DNA from: Methylotenera sp965234545
Lineage (GTDB): Bacteria; Pseudomonadota; Gammaproteobacteria; Burkholderiales; Methylophilaceae
DNA length: 64,000 nt
Assembly (NCBI GenBank): GCA_965234545.1
Contig: OZ248348.1
Location: 1,612,001 to 1,676,000 of the forward strand
Reading direction: 5' to 3'
The notes below the pieces were generated by a model. That model had not been told where the DNA came from. It saw only the letters and a list, made by a program, of their open reading frames with translations, and searched no databases. Numbering within the stretch: the first letter of the stretch is position 1; the number at the start of each line of letters is the position of its first letter. The translations under genes were made by a program, and so were the position numbers. Below, one piece after another: positions 18,811 through 28,252 of the stretch.

Positions 18811-19164
18811 ATGAAAATCAATCAAAACAATCCGGGGCTGCTTGCGGAAAACTTGGCAGCCAGCTATCTGATTGAACAAGGCCTGAAACTGCTGGCCAAG
18901 AATTACCATTGCCGATTCGGTGAGATAGATTTAATCATGCAAGATAAAAACACCCTAGTGTTCGTTGAAGTAAGACTGAGAACCAGCCTAGGATTTGGTA
19001 ATGCCGGCAGCAGCATTACCAAACAAAAACAATTAAAACTCACGCGCACCGCTTTGCATTATTTGCAAGCACATGGCGATGCAGCTTGTCGCTTCGACGC
19101 CATCCTGATGGACAAAGCCGAGGTGGCCAACTTAGTGTGGTTACGTAATGCATTTGACGCATAA
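18811..19164 (+). CDS. yraN: UPF0102 (YraN) endonuclease-like protein
   Basis: A 117-residue protein of the YraN family, which has a Holliday-junction-resolvase/PD-(D/E)xK-like fold but no established role. The family core GEIDLIMQDKNTLVFVEVR is present, supplying the acidic and E-x-(K/R) positions. No good ribosome binding site precedes the ATG. Neighbours rsmI and a BON lipoprotein match the conserved rsmI-yraN-(diaA)-dolP order, although diaA is absent here. Confidence 0.93.
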   Translation: MKINQNNPGLLAENLAASYLIEQGLKLLAKNYHCRFGEIDLIMQDKNTLVFVEVRLRTSLGFGNAGSSITKQKQLKLTRTALHYLQAHGDAACRFDAILMDKAEVANLVWLRNAFDA

Positions 19165-19230
19165 AAAGCGTATCATTCGCAAAAAATAGATGCACCAATC
19201 TAACTGCCCGTTCACATCAAGGAGTCAACC

Positions 19231-19815
19231 ATGCTGTTAAACACTCAAAATATTGCCCTAAAGCTTTTCTTGTCCTTAGCCTTGATCAGCCAACTCAGCG
19301 CCTGCGTCCCGGTAGTCGTCGGCGGCGCAGCAGCTGGCGGAGCCATGGCTAGCGACAGACGCACCTCAGGCATATACGTAGAGGACGAAAACATCGAATT
19401 AAAAGCGCTGAAGATGATAGAAACGAACTTAGGCTCAACCGCGCATGTCAATGTGACTAGTTACAATCGCAATGTCTTGTTAACTGGCGAAGCGCCAAGC
19501 GCTGAAGCGAAAAGCAAAGCCGAAACCATGATTAAGACCATTACCAATATTCGTGGTATCACCAATGAACTTGTTGTGGGTGAAAAATCGACTATCAGCT
19601 CACGCAGTAACGACGCATACTTAACCACTAAGGTAAAAACGCAATTCGTAACGGAAAATAAATTTTCTGCCAACTACGTTAAAGTGGTTACCGAAAATAA
19701 CGTGGTGTATTTATTGGGCATCGTAACCAAGTCTGAAGCCGACGCTGCGGCCGAAATAGCCAGCAACACCAGTGGCGTGCGAAAAGTAGTGAAGTTATTT
19801 GAGTACCAACCCTAA
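19231..19815 (+). CDS. dolP: BON-domain outer-membrane lipoprotein, DolP (YraP)-like
   Basis: The 194-residue protein has a lipoprotein signal peptide ending in LSAC at about residues 22-25, then a glycine/alanine-rich linker and two BON domains (about 50-118 and 125-192). In E. coli, DolP helps outer-membrane integrity and envelope protein assembly at division sites. The ribosome site AAGGAG precedes the ATG. The yraN-dolP adjacency supports the name. Confidence 0.88.
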   Translation: MLLNTQNIALKLFLSLALISQLSACVPVVVGGAAAGGAMASDRRTSGIYVEDENIELKALKMIETNLGSTAHVNVTSYNRNVLLTGEAPSAEAKSKAETMIKTITNIRGITNELVVGEKSTISSRSNDAYLTTKVKTQFVTENKFSANYVKVVTENNVVYLLGIVTKSEADAAAEIASNTSGVRKVVKLFEYQP

Positions 19816-19877
19816 ACACTAGCTTAGTTTAACCACCCTAAGCAACAGACCTTAATTTAATATTGGCAAGCAACCTA

Positions 19878-20195
19878 ATGACCAGCAATCTAAAACCCAG
19901 CAATACCACTGGCGAAATTATCATACAAAGCAACACTCGCGCCGGCAAACCCTTTCGCCCTAGTGATTGGGTGGATCGCATGTGCAGCAGTTACGCTTCC
20001 TTTGGGGAAGACCGTAAATTAAAATACTCACCTTACCTCAAACCCAAAGTAATGGATGGTGTACGTTGCTTGGCAGTGGATTTAAAACTAAAAACCGTCA
20101 ACCCAGATGGCTATGCGCAACTCATGCATTTTGCTGAAGAGAATCAATTAAATGTGGTCGACGAGCACGGCAATAGCATTAGCGCACCGCAATAA
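19878..20195 (+). CDS. DUF3579 family protein
   Basis: A protein of about 105 residues matching the DUF3579 pattern (GEIIIQSNTRAGKPFRPSDW, then GVRCLAVDLKL), a family common in betaproteobacteria with no known function. I chose the ATG at 19878; an in-frame TTG at 19863 is also possible, and neither has a clear ribosome site. There is no signal peptide or membrane segment. A terminator follows directly. Confidence 0.8.
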   Translation: MTSNLKPSNTTGEIIIQSNTRAGKPFRPSDWVDRMCSSYASFGEDRKLKYSPYLKPKVMDGVRCLAVDLKLKTVNPDGYAQLMHFAEENQLNVVDEHGNSISAPQ

Positions 20196-20215
20196 AATCA
20201 GCCCCTTTAAGGCAG

Positions 20216-20253
20216 CCGTTTTAAATTTGGCTCTTCACTAAAACGGTTTTTTT
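20216..20253 (+). terminator. Rho-independent terminator after the DUF3579 gene
   Basis: CCGTTTTA (20216-20223) pairs with TAAAACGG (20239-20246) and is followed by seven T. It separates the DUF3579 gene from trxA. Confidence 0.75.
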
Positions 20254-20300
20254 CGTTACGATACGTATTCATTTAAAGTATTAATCAAATCGAGGTTTTC

Positions 20301-20627
<327 letters not shown>

Positions 20628-20657
20628 ACCCTTTACGCTGTGCGCATTGCTGAGAAT

Positions 20658-20693
20658 GTGCTTGATTTAAGCTTACACCCATCAAGCACTTTT
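20658..20693 (+). terminator. Rho-independent terminator after trxA
   Basis: GTGCTTGAT (20658-20666) pairs perfectly with ATCAAGCAC (20681-20689), followed by TTTT. It lies 31 bases after the trxA stop and ends 69 bases before rho. Confidence 0.75.
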
Positions 20694-20761
20694 CAAACCC
20701 ACCTACCAAACAACTCCTAGCTTTACCCTTCCCTAGACCATCCTTGTATTAGTGAGCCTTC

Positions 20762-22021
20762 ATGCACTTATCCGACCTTAAACACCTTCCCGTCACCGAA
20801 TTAGTGGACATGGCGATTGCCGATGACATCGACAATGCCAGCCGTATGCGTAAACAAGACCTGATTTTTGCCATCTTGAAGCACAAGGCAAAAAAGGGTG
20901 ACAGCATATTTGGCGATGGCACACTGGAAGTTTTGCAAGATGGCTTTGGCTTTTTGCGCTCGCCTGACACCTCTTACTTAGCAGGCCCAGACGACATCTA
21001 CGTGTCACCGTCGCAAATTCGCCGCTTTAATTTGCATACCGGTGACAGCATACAAGGTGAAATTCGCATCCCTAAAGACGGTGAACGCTATTTCGCCCTA
21101 GTGAAGGTCGATGTGGTTAACGGTGAAGCGCCGGAAAACACCAAGCATAAAATTTTATTTGAAAACTTAACCCCCTTATTCCCAACCATACCGCTCACCT
21201 TGGAGCGCGATATCAAGGGTGTGGAAAACATTACCAGTCGCGTTATCGACATGATCGCACCGATAGGCCGCGGTCAACGTGGCTTACTGGTTGCCAGCCC
21301 CAAGAGTGGTAAAACGGTGATGATGCAAAACATTGCGCACGCAATTACCGCCAATCATCCTGACGTCATTTTAATCGTGTTGCTGATTGACGAGCGGCCT
21401 GAGGAAGTGACCGAAATGACCCGCTCCGTTAAGGGCGAAGTGGTGGCTTCAACTTTTGATGAACCTGCAACACGCCACGTGCAAGTTGCTGAAATGGTGC
21501 TGGAAAAAGCCAAACGCTTGGTTGAGCATAAAAAAGACGTGGTGATTTTACTGGACTCGATTACCCGTTTAGCCCGTGCTTACAACACCGTCATCCCATC
21601 ATCAGGCAAAGTATTAACCGGCGGTGTGGATGCCAATGCACTGCAGCGTCCTAAACGGTTTTTTGGTGCCGCGCGTAACGTTGAGGAAGGCGGCTCATTG
21701 ACCATCATTGCTACCGCATTGGTTGACACAGGCTCTCGCATGGATGACGTCATCTATGAAGAGTTTAAAGGTACCGGCAACATGGAAATCCACCTTGATC
21801 GCAAAATGGCTGAAAAACGCCAGTACCCTGCCATCAACGTCAACAAATCTGGCACCCGTCGTGAAGAGCTGCTCATCGAAAAAGACGTGCTGCAGAAAAT
21901 TTGGGTGTTACGTAAACTGCTCTACCCCATGGATGACATCGAAGCGATGGAATTCTTGCTCGACAAGATTAAAGCCACTAAAAATAATGCGGATTTCTTT
22001 GACAGCATGCGCAGAGGCTAA
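20762..22021 (+). CDS. rho: Transcription termination factor Rho
   Basis: Rho is the hexameric RNA-dependent helicase that ends transcription. The 419-residue protein carries the N-terminal Rho_N and cold-shock-like RNA-binding domains (GTLEVLQDGFGFLRSP), the Walker A SPKSGKT near residue 182, Walker B VVILLDSITRLARAY, and the Q-loop/R-loop region GGVDANALQRPKRFFGAAR. Length matches E. coli Rho (419), and no insertion was seen. Confidence 0.98.
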   Translation: MHLSDLKHLPVTELVDMAIADDIDNASRMRKQDLIFAILKHKAKKGDSIFGDGTLEVLQDGFGFLRSPDTSYLAGPDDIYVSPSQIRRFNLHTGDSIQGEIRIPKDGERYFALVKVDVVNGEAPENTKHKILFENLTPLFPTIPLTLERDIKGVENITSRVIDMIAPIGRGQRGLLVASPKSGKTVMMQNIAHAITANHPDVILIVLLIDERPEEVTEMTRSVKGEVVASTFDEPATRHVQVAEMVLEKAKRLVEHKKDVVILLDSITRLARAYNTVIPSSGKVLTGGVDANALQRPKRFFGAARNVEEGGSLTIIATALVDTGSRMDDVIYEEFKGTGNMEIHLDRKMAEKRQYPAINVNKSGTRREELLIEKDVLQKIWVLRKLLYPMDDIEAMEFLLDKIKATKNNADFFDSMRRG

Positions 22022-22053
22022 TCGGCCAGGGCGTTTTAATTTACAAGCCATCC

Positions 22054-22082
22054 TTGCATAGCAAGGCAAATGTAAATATAAT
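22054..22082 (+). promoter_or_regulatory. Sigma70-type promoter of rpmE2
   Basis: TTGCAT (22054-22059), a 17-base spacer and a perfect TATAAT (22077-22082) lie 56 bases upstream of the L31 start. CCTTGC-ATA-GCAAGG forms a small inverted repeat over the -35 element. Confidence 0.75.
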
Positions 22083-22138
22083 GCCTGGTTCTTACAAAAT
22101 CAGCTGCCGTATCGTTCGGCAAAATTGAGGTTACTATT

Positions 22139-22381
22139 ATGAAAGATGGAATTCACCCAGAATACCGCGACGTTGTTTTTCAAGACATCGGCGCAGACTT
22201 TACCTTTATGACACGCTCAACCATAGCGGCTAAAGACACCATTAAATGGACAGACGGTAAAGAATACCCGCTTGTAAAAATTGAAGTTTCATCAAAATCT
22301 CACCCGTTTTACACTGGTAAGCAAATGATTTTAGACACGGCTGGCCGTGTTGATAAATTCCGTAAAAAATACGGCATGTAA
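22139..22381 (+). CDS. rpmE2: 50S ribosomal protein L31, type B (zinc-independent)
   Basis: The 80-residue protein opens MKDGIHPEYRDVVF and contains SHPFYTGKQ, as in type B L31. It has no CxxC zinc motifs, so it is the zinc-free form. Ribosome site GAGG precedes the ATG, and a clear terminator follows, so it is a single-gene unit. In other bacteria the zinc-free form is induced when zinc is short; no Zur site was recognised here. Confidence 0.96.
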   Translation: MKDGIHPEYRDVVFQDIGADFTFMTRSTIAAKDTIKWTDGKEYPLVKIEVSSKSHPFYTGKQMILDTAGRVDKFRKKYGM

Positions 22382-22403
22382 TTCAAGTAATGCACAACAA
22401 AAC

Positions 22404-22427
22404 AGGCAGCTTAGGCTGCCTTTTTTA
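22404..22427 (+). terminator. Rho-independent terminator after rpmE2
   Basis: AGGCAGC-TTAG-GCTGCCT hairpin followed by TTTTTTA. Confidence 0.9.
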
Positions 22428-22545
22428 TTGCCCTAAACTAAGCGACCTTAAGCTAAATTAAGCCTTATTGCATAAGCCTATGGTGAAATGCCGCTATCGG
22501 TTAAAATTAAGCCGCTAATTAGAGAAAACAGGCTACAAAAACCGC

Positions 22546-24198
22546 ATGCGCTTTCAACTTGATCACGACTGGCAAGGCAATATGGCTACCCCACGCGCGC
22601 ACTTAGGCGACAGCGTGAAAATCCAGTTATTGCTGGTTTTATGCTTCATTTGGGTGCTACTAGGGTTAACTGGCCACGCTCCTTGGAAACCGCTGGAATC
22701 CACCGGCATCAATATCGTTAAAACGCTATTCGATAATGGCACATGGCTGGCACCCTTAACTAGCGATGGCACTACACTGGAAAACCCACCTCTGTATTAC
22801 CTTAGCGCCGCAGCGAGTGCCTACACCCTCTCTCCCTGGTTGGCCATGCACGATGGCGCAAGATTGATCAACGCGCTATGGCTGTCCTTGATGTTGCTGA
22901 TGGTGGGCATGAGCGGCAGGGAGTTGTGGGGCAATGGGGCAGGTCGCCATGCCACCTTGATCATGCTAGGCAGCATAGGCTTGGTGGTCAGCGCGCACAG
23001 TTTGTCGGTTGAAATAGCCGGCTTAACGGCCAGTGCGCTGGGGTTTTATGCGCTGTCACTGGCTAGACGCCGACCTAAGCTTAGCAGTATTTTATTGGCC
23101 AGCGCCTTGTGCCTAGGCTACCTTTCTTACGGCCTAATGAGCGCCTTACCCTTAATTGGCAGCGCTTTGTTGTTGATGTTAATTTCTAAAGCTTGGCGCA
23201 CACCTACCTTCGTCAAAACCCTATTCAGCGCGCTATTACTTGCCAGCCTGCCGATCGCATTGTGGTTAATTCTATTGCATCAACAACACAGCGATTTATT
23301 TCATGCTTGGTGGAATGCGCATTTAAACGGCTTTAATCAGAGCAATCACCTGTATTTCTTACGCATTTTAATTTGGTATGCGTGGCCGGCATTGCCCTTA
23401 GCCTCACTCGGCCTATGGCACTATAGGCAGCGCTTGCATGTGCTTGGGCCCATGCAACTGATACTGGTTTTTTTTGCTTGCCATGTTTTTTTCTTAGGCC
23501 TCATGGCCTCGGCCAAAGACATTAATGCCCTAACGCTACTGCTGCCATTAACGGCACTGGCCGCTGGCAGCGTTGAGCACCTAAAACGCGGCATGGCTGC
23601 GGCTTTAAACTGGTTTGGTGTGCTTTTATTTGGCTTAATTGGCAGCCTTATTTGGCTGGGCTGGCTGGCCATGCTGACTGGCCACCCAATTAAACTTAAG
23701 CAACGCATGGTGTTCTTGTCGGGTGCCGAACAGTTAACTTTTAATTGGTTGGCTTTTATCATTGCCCTGCTGGTCACGGCAATTTGGCTGTTTGTTTGCA
23801 TACGTGCCAGACAAACCAACAAATCCACCGTAAGCAATTGGGCGGTAGGCATGACGTTTGCATGGAGTTTGCTTATGACGCTTTGGTTACCCTTGCTCGA
23901 TTCAGCCAAAAGTTACCACGCTGTTTTCACTAGCCTAGACCAACGCTTAAGCACGCTTAAGGGCTGCGTCAATAGTTTAAATGTGGAACGGCAACAAGCT
24001 TTGCTGCTTAATTATTACAGTGCTATCAACCTAACGCCCGTGGCCAGCAGCCAACTTAGTGCCTGTGACTACTTATTGGTTTTTAATAAAAAAGGGCAGC
24101 AACGTTTTGAGCCGGATAGCTCTTGGCAACAAGCGTGGTCGGGCAAGCGACCGGCCGACAGAAAAGAGAGTTTTTACTTATACCAACGCTTGAATTGA
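22546..24198 (+). CDS. Membrane glycosyltransferase, ArnT/PMT-like (GT83-like)
   Basis: A 550-residue protein with about ten to twelve hydrophobic segments. The early periplasmic loop APWKPLES followed by ENPPLYYLSAAAS resembles the GT-C fold of ArnT and relatives, where an acidic residue after W-x-P is catalytic. Such enzymes move a sugar from a polyprenyl-phosphate donor onto lipid A or another acceptor in the periplasm; the substrate here is unknown. The soluble C-terminal part is short compared with ArnT. The start may be the ATG at 22546 or the Met 13 codons in. It stands alone, convergent with the fds operon. Confidence 0.75.
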   Translation: MRFQLDHDWQGNMATPRAHLGDSVKIQLLLVLCFIWVLLGLTGHAPWKPLESTGINIVKTLFDNGTWLAPLTSDGTTLENPPLYYLSAAASAYTLSPWLAMHDGARLINALWLSLMLLMVGMSGRELWGNGAGRHATLIMLGSIGLVVSAHSLSVEIAGLTASALGFYALSLARRRPKLSSILLASALCLGYLSYGLMSALPLIGSALLLMLISKAWRTPTFVKTLFSALLLASLPIALWLILLHQQHSDLFHAWWNAHLNGFNQSNHLYFLRILIWYAWPALPLASLGLWHYRQRLHVLGPMQLILVFFACHVFFLGLMASAKDINALTLLLPLTALAAGSVEHLKRGMAAALNWFGVLLFGLIGSLIWLGWLAMLTGHPIKLKQRMVFLSGAEQLTFNWLAFIIALLVTAIWLFVCIRARQTNKSTVSNWAVGMTFAWSLLMTLWLPLLDSAKSYHAVFTSLDQRLSTLKGCVNSLNVERQQALLLNYYSAINLTPVASSQLSACDYLLVFNKKGQQRFEPDSSWQQAWSGKRPADRKESFYLYQRLN

Positions 24199-24199
24199 T

Positions 24200-24246
24200 T
24201 GACGACTAACTGGCCTAAACGTGGTTGGCCGTCATTATATTTTTAA
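24200..24246. terminator. Terminator-like hairpin between convergent genes
   Basis: TGACGACTAAC (24200-24210) pairs with GTTGGCCGTCA (24224-24234) with one mismatch and one G-U pair, followed on the plus strand by TTATATTTTTA. It would serve the glycosyltransferase gene, with its T-rich tail inside the 3' end of fdsD. Confidence 0.5.
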
Positions 24247-24453
24247 ATGGGCGGCGATGGCTTTTTGTACCGGCACATGCAAGCCCACGCCGGCTTGTTG
24301 GCTAACATGCTGGGCAATTTGTTGGCGCATGGCCAAAGCCCAAAAACGGTTAATGTGTTCGGCTATACCCTGTTCCGCTTGCGCTGGATCGGGGTAGGAT
24401 TCGTAAAAATCGCCTATCTGATTAGCCATAGAAATTAATCGCTGTATATCCAT
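24235..24453 (-). CDS. fdsD: NAD-dependent formate dehydrogenase subunit delta
   Basis: The 72-residue protein matches the small FdsD subunit: opening MDIQRLISMANQIGDFY, then EHINRFWALRMR-like text (here FWALAMRQQI) and a C-terminal IAAHLK. In Cupriavidus and Rhodobacter the delta subunit associates with FdsGBA and is needed for full activity. It is the last gene of the fds operon, 34 bases after fdhD. Confidence 0.9.
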   Translation of the reverse strand: MDIQRLISMANQIGDFYESYPDPAQAEQGIAEHINRFWALAMRQQIAQHVSQQAGVGLHVPVQKAIAAHLKI

Positions 24454-24487
24454 TTTTAAATACCCACTAGCCTTAGTCTAAACTGAT

Positions 24488-25309
24488 TCAATATAAAATT
24501 TTGTCGCCATGGCTGTACACCACGAAACGGCCATCCCTAGCAAAGCCGACCAAACATAAGCCGCACTGTTCAGCCACACGCACGGCTAAAGCCGTTGGCG
24601 CGGACACCGCCACCAACATCGCCAAACCGGCGGTGGCCACCTTTTGCACCATCTCAAAACTGGCGCGACTGGTGGTAAGGGCAAAACCACTTTTATCTTG
24701 TTGCCCGGTTTTAGCTAAGGCGCCCAGCACTTTGTCCAAGGCATTATGCCGCCCTACGTCTTCTCGCACCAAGCCGATGCTGCCATCGGCTAACACATAA
24801 GCGCTAGCGTGCGTGGCACCGGTTTGCTGTTGCAATAGTTGATGACTAGGCAAGGCTGCCAATGCGCTAACTATGCTGGTCGAGGCGTATACCGCCGAAT
24901 TGCTTAATGCCGCTGGGTAACGCATGGCTTGGGCTAAATTTTCCGCGCCACACAAGCCGCAACCGGTTTTACCGGCTAAGGTACGGCGCCGTTCCTTTAA
25001 CTGCATAAAACGCTCGCTGGCTATGCTGCAATGCAAGGCCACACCTTGTTCTTGTTCTAGCACTTCTATGCCATACAGCTCACTAGGATGCGTCACTATG
25101 CCTTCACTTAAGGCAAAGCCCAAGGCAAAGTCTTCCAAATCCTTGGCCGTAGCCAACATCACCGCATGCGATACACCGTTGTAAACCATGGCCACCGGGG
25201 TCTCTTCGGCCAAACAATCTTGTGCCTGCCGAAGTTCACCATCACGCCACTGTTGCACGCTTAGCAAACTTGAGGCCTGACTTAACACGACAGACTTAGT
25301 CAGCATCAA
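24488..25309 (-). CDS. fdhD: Formate dehydrogenase accessory sulfurtransferase FdhD (FdsC)
   Basis: FdhD passes sulfur from a cysteine desulfurase to the Mo/W-bis-MGD cofactor before insertion into formate dehydrogenase. The 273-residue protein has the sulfur-carrying motif GCGLCG (two cysteines), LVREDVGRHNALDKVLG and TTSRASFEMVQK, all typical. Its start overlaps the fdsA stop by four bases, so maturation factor and enzyme are made together. Confidence 0.96.
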   Translation of the reverse strand: MMLTKSVVLSQASSLLSVQQWRDGELRQAQDCLAEETPVAMVYNGVSHAVMLATAKDLEDFALGFALSEGIVTHPSELYGIEVLEQEQGVALHCSIASERFMQLKERRRTLAGKTGCGLCGAENLAQAMRYPAALSNSAVYASTSIVSALAALPSHQLLQQQTGATHASAYVLADGSIGLVREDVGRHNALDKVLGALAKTGQQDKSGFALTTSRASFEMVQKVATAGLAMLVAVSAPTALAVRVAEQCGLCLVGFARDGRFVVYSHGDKILY

Positions 25310-28224
25310 TCTATTTTAGCGGCTTCTGCATTCCTGCCCGCAAATGCCAATTGCGCCTCACTAAAGGTTTTGTAATGCAATTGCCAATCCGACAACTGAT
25401 TCACACGCGACACTTGCACCGCCGTCACTTTAAACTCAGGGCAATTGGTCGCCCAATCACTGTTGTCGGTGGTAATCACGTTAGCACCCGATTCAGGGTG
25501 ATGGAAAGTGGTGTAGATTACTCCCGCCTGCACGCGCTCAGTTAATTTAGCACGCAATACGGTTTCGCCAGCACGACTGGCTATGCCTATCCAATCGCCA
25601 TCCTTAATACCTCTTTCGGTGGCGTCGTGTGGATGGATCTCCACCACGTCCTCATGATGCCATGCCACGTTTTTGGTACGACGGGTTTGCGCGCCGACGT
25701 TGTACTGCGACAAAATTCGACCGGTGGTCAAGATCAATGGGTATTTGGCATTGACTCTCTCCGTGGTTGGCACGTATTGCGTGATAAAGAACTTACCCTT
25801 GCCGCGCACGAATGCATCAATATGCATGGTCGGTGTGCCGGTAGGATACTCATCGTTACACGGCCATTGTATGCTGCCCAATTGATCCAGTTTTGCAAAA
25901 CTCACGCCTTTAAAGGTGGGCGTTAATGCGGCAATTTCATCCATGATGTCACTGGCATGCTGGTAATCCATTTGGTAGCCCAAGGCTTGGGCCAACATGG
26001 CGGTAATTTGCCAATCTTCGTAACCTTGTCCACCAACATTATTTTTAGGGGCCATGACACGGCGTACTGGTGAGATGCGGCGCTCGGCATTGGTAAAGGT
26101 GCCGCTCTTTTCTAAAAACGATGCGCCAGGGAAAAATACATGGGCATACATGGCCGTCTCGTTTAAGAATAAATCTTGCACGATCACGCATTCCATATTC
26201 TCCAAGGCATGGGTGACATGCTGGGTATTGGGATCGGATTGCACGATGTCTTCGCCCACGCAATACAAAGCTTTGAAGCGGCCCTCACCGGCCAAGTCCA
26301 GCATATTAGGAATGCGCAAGCCGGGCTCATCACTGAGCGGCCTACCCCAAGCAGCCTCAAACAAGGCTTTCGCTGATGGGTCTGAAACGTGGCGATAACC
26401 AGGGTACTCGTGCGGCATGGAGCCCATATCACACGAGCCTTGCACGTTGTTTTGACCACGCAATGGGTTGATGCCCACGCCTTCACGTCCAACGTTGCCG
26501 GTGGCCATGGCCAAGTTGGCTATGCCCATCACGGTGGTAGAGCCTTGAGAATGCTCGGTCACGCCCAAGCCATAATAAATGGCGGCGTTACCGCCAGTCG
26601 CAAACAAGCGCGCTGCCTCTCTAATTTTCTTAGCGTCCACGCCCAACTCTTCGGCCAAGGCTTCCGGGGAATTCTCTGGCTTGGCAACAAAATCGCGCCA
26701 CAACACAAACGAATCCCACTCGCAGCGTTCTTTAACAAAGTCTTCTTTGACCAAGCCTTCCGTCACCACCACATGGGCTAGGGCGGAAATCAGGGCAACA
26801 TTGGTACCGGGGCGTAAATTTAAATGGTGATCCGCACGAATATGCGGTGAATTTTCCACCAAATCAATCGCACGTGGATCGGCAATAATCAGTTTGGCGC
26901 CTTCGCGCAAACGGCGTTTCATTTGTGAGGCAAACACCGGGTGGCCATCGGTCGGGTTGGCGCCAATAATCATAATAACGTCCGATTGCATGACCGAATC
27001 AAAGGTTTGCGTCCCGGCTGATTCCCCTATGGTTTGCTTAAGACCATAGCCAGTTGGGCTATGGCAAACACGGGCGCAAGTGTCAACGTTATTGGTACCA
27101 AACACAGCACGCACCAACTTCTGCGTCACGTACACTTCTTCATTGGTACAACGTGAGGAGGTAATGCCACCCATCGCGTCTTTGCCGTATTTGGCTTCTA
27201 TGCGTTTGATTTCACTGGCCGCGTAATTAATCGCCTCTTCCCAGCTAACCGATTGCCATTCATCCTTGATGCTTTTTCGTATCATGGGCGTGGTGATTCT
27301 GTCTTGATGGGTGGCATAGCCCCAGGCAAAGCGCCCTTTAACGCAAGAGTGGCCGTGGTTGGCGCCGCCGTTTTTGTTCGGCACCATGCGCACCACTTCT
27401 TCGCCTTTCATTTCCGCATTAAAGGAACAGCCCACACCGCAATATGCACAGGTGGTGGTTACACTGTGCTCAGGCACACCGTGGTCTATCACGGTTTTTT
27501 CAATTAAGGTCGCGGTTGGGCAAGCTTGCACGCAAGCGCCACAGGACACGCATTCGGAATCCAAGAAATTAGTCACCCCCGCCGCCACTTTGGATTCAAA
27601 GCCGCGTCCCGAAATGGTCAGCGCAAAGGTGCCTTGGGTTTCTTCGCAAGCACGCACGCAACGCGAGCAAACAATGCACTTGCTAGGGTCAAAGCTAAAA
27701 TAAGGATTGGATTCGTCTTTAACGGACTTGAGGTGATTTTCGCCATCGTAACCGTAGCGCACTTCACGCAGACCCACTGCACCGGCCATGTCCTGCAATT
27801 CGCAATCACCATTGGTGGCGCAGGTCAAACAATCCAAGGGGTGGTCGGAAATATACAATTCCATGGTGCCGCGGCGAATGTCGGCCAACTTGGCCGTTTG
27901 CGTGTGCACTTTGATGCCCTGCGCAACCGGCGTCGTGCAAGAGGCTGGGTAACCACGGCGACCCTCAATTTCCACCACGCACAATCGGCAAGAGCCAAAT
28001 GGCTCCAAACTATCGGTTGCACACAATTTAGGCACGTTAATACCGGCCATGATGGAGGCCCGCATAATAGATGTGCCTTCAGGCACGCTTATTTCCCTGT
28101 CATCTATGGTCAAGGTCACCTGTTTATTCGACAAGCTGGCTGGCGTGCCGTAATCCAATTGGTCATCGTAATTGGTGCGGCTGTGTTCAGGCTGATGGGT
28201 GCTGTTGTATTTAATGTCGTCCAT
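25306..28224 (-). CDS. fdsA: NAD-dependent formate dehydrogenase catalytic subunit alpha
   Basis: This 972-residue subunit oxidises formate to CO2 at a molybdenum or tungsten bis-MGD centre. In order it has a [2Fe-2S] domain (CATDSLEPFGSCRLC), a His/Cys-ligated cluster region (DHPLDCLTCATNGDCELQ), two [4Fe-4S] ferredoxin motifs (CIVCSRCVRAC and CVSCGACVQAC), the [4Fe-4S] motif CAYCGVGC, and the molybdopterin domain with the metal-ligand cysteine in ARVCHSPTGYG. The C-terminal dinucleotide-binding domain starts near TTGRILSQYN. In a methylotroph it yields NADH in the last step of C1 dissimilation. It lies between fdsB (28-base gap) and fdhD (overlap). Confidence 0.97.
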   Translation of the reverse strand: MDDIKYNSTHQPEHSRTNYDDQLDYGTPASLSNKQVTLTIDDREISVPEGTSIMRASIMAGINVPKLCATDSLEPFGSCRLCVVEIEGRRGYPASCTTPVAQGIKVHTQTAKLADIRRGTMELYISDHPLDCLTCATNGDCELQDMAGAVGLREVRYGYDGENHLKSVKDESNPYFSFDPSKCIVCSRCVRACEETQGTFALTISGRGFESKVAAGVTNFLDSECVSCGACVQACPTATLIEKTVIDHGVPEHSVTTTCAYCGVGCSFNAEMKGEEVVRMVPNKNGGANHGHSCVKGRFAWGYATHQDRITTPMIRKSIKDEWQSVSWEEAINYAASEIKRIEAKYGKDAMGGITSSRCTNEEVYVTQKLVRAVFGTNNVDTCARVCHSPTGYGLKQTIGESAGTQTFDSVMQSDVIMIIGANPTDGHPVFASQMKRRLREGAKLIIADPRAIDLVENSPHIRADHHLNLRPGTNVALISALAHVVVTEGLVKEDFVKERCEWDSFVLWRDFVAKPENSPEALAEELGVDAKKIREAARLFATGGNAAIYYGLGVTEHSQGSTTVMGIANLAMATGNVGREGVGINPLRGQNNVQGSCDMGSMPHEYPGYRHVSDPSAKALFEAAWGRPLSDEPGLRIPNMLDLAGEGRFKALYCVGEDIVQSDPNTQHVTHALENMECVIVQDLFLNETAMYAHVFFPGASFLEKSGTFTNAERRISPVRRVMAPKNNVGGQGYEDWQITAMLAQALGYQMDYQHASDIMDEIAALTPTFKGVSFAKLDQLGSIQWPCNDEYPTGTPTMHIDAFVRGKGKFFITQYVPTTERVNAKYPLILTTGRILSQYNVGAQTRRTKNVAWHHEDVVEIHPHDATERGIKDGDWIGIASRAGETVLRAKLTERVQAGVIYTTFHHPESGANVITTDNSDWATNCPEFKVTAVQVSRVNQLSDWQLHYKTFSEAQLAFAGRNAEAAKID

Positions 28225-28252
28225 GACGCTCTCCTTTACGGTTTAAGCCAAG

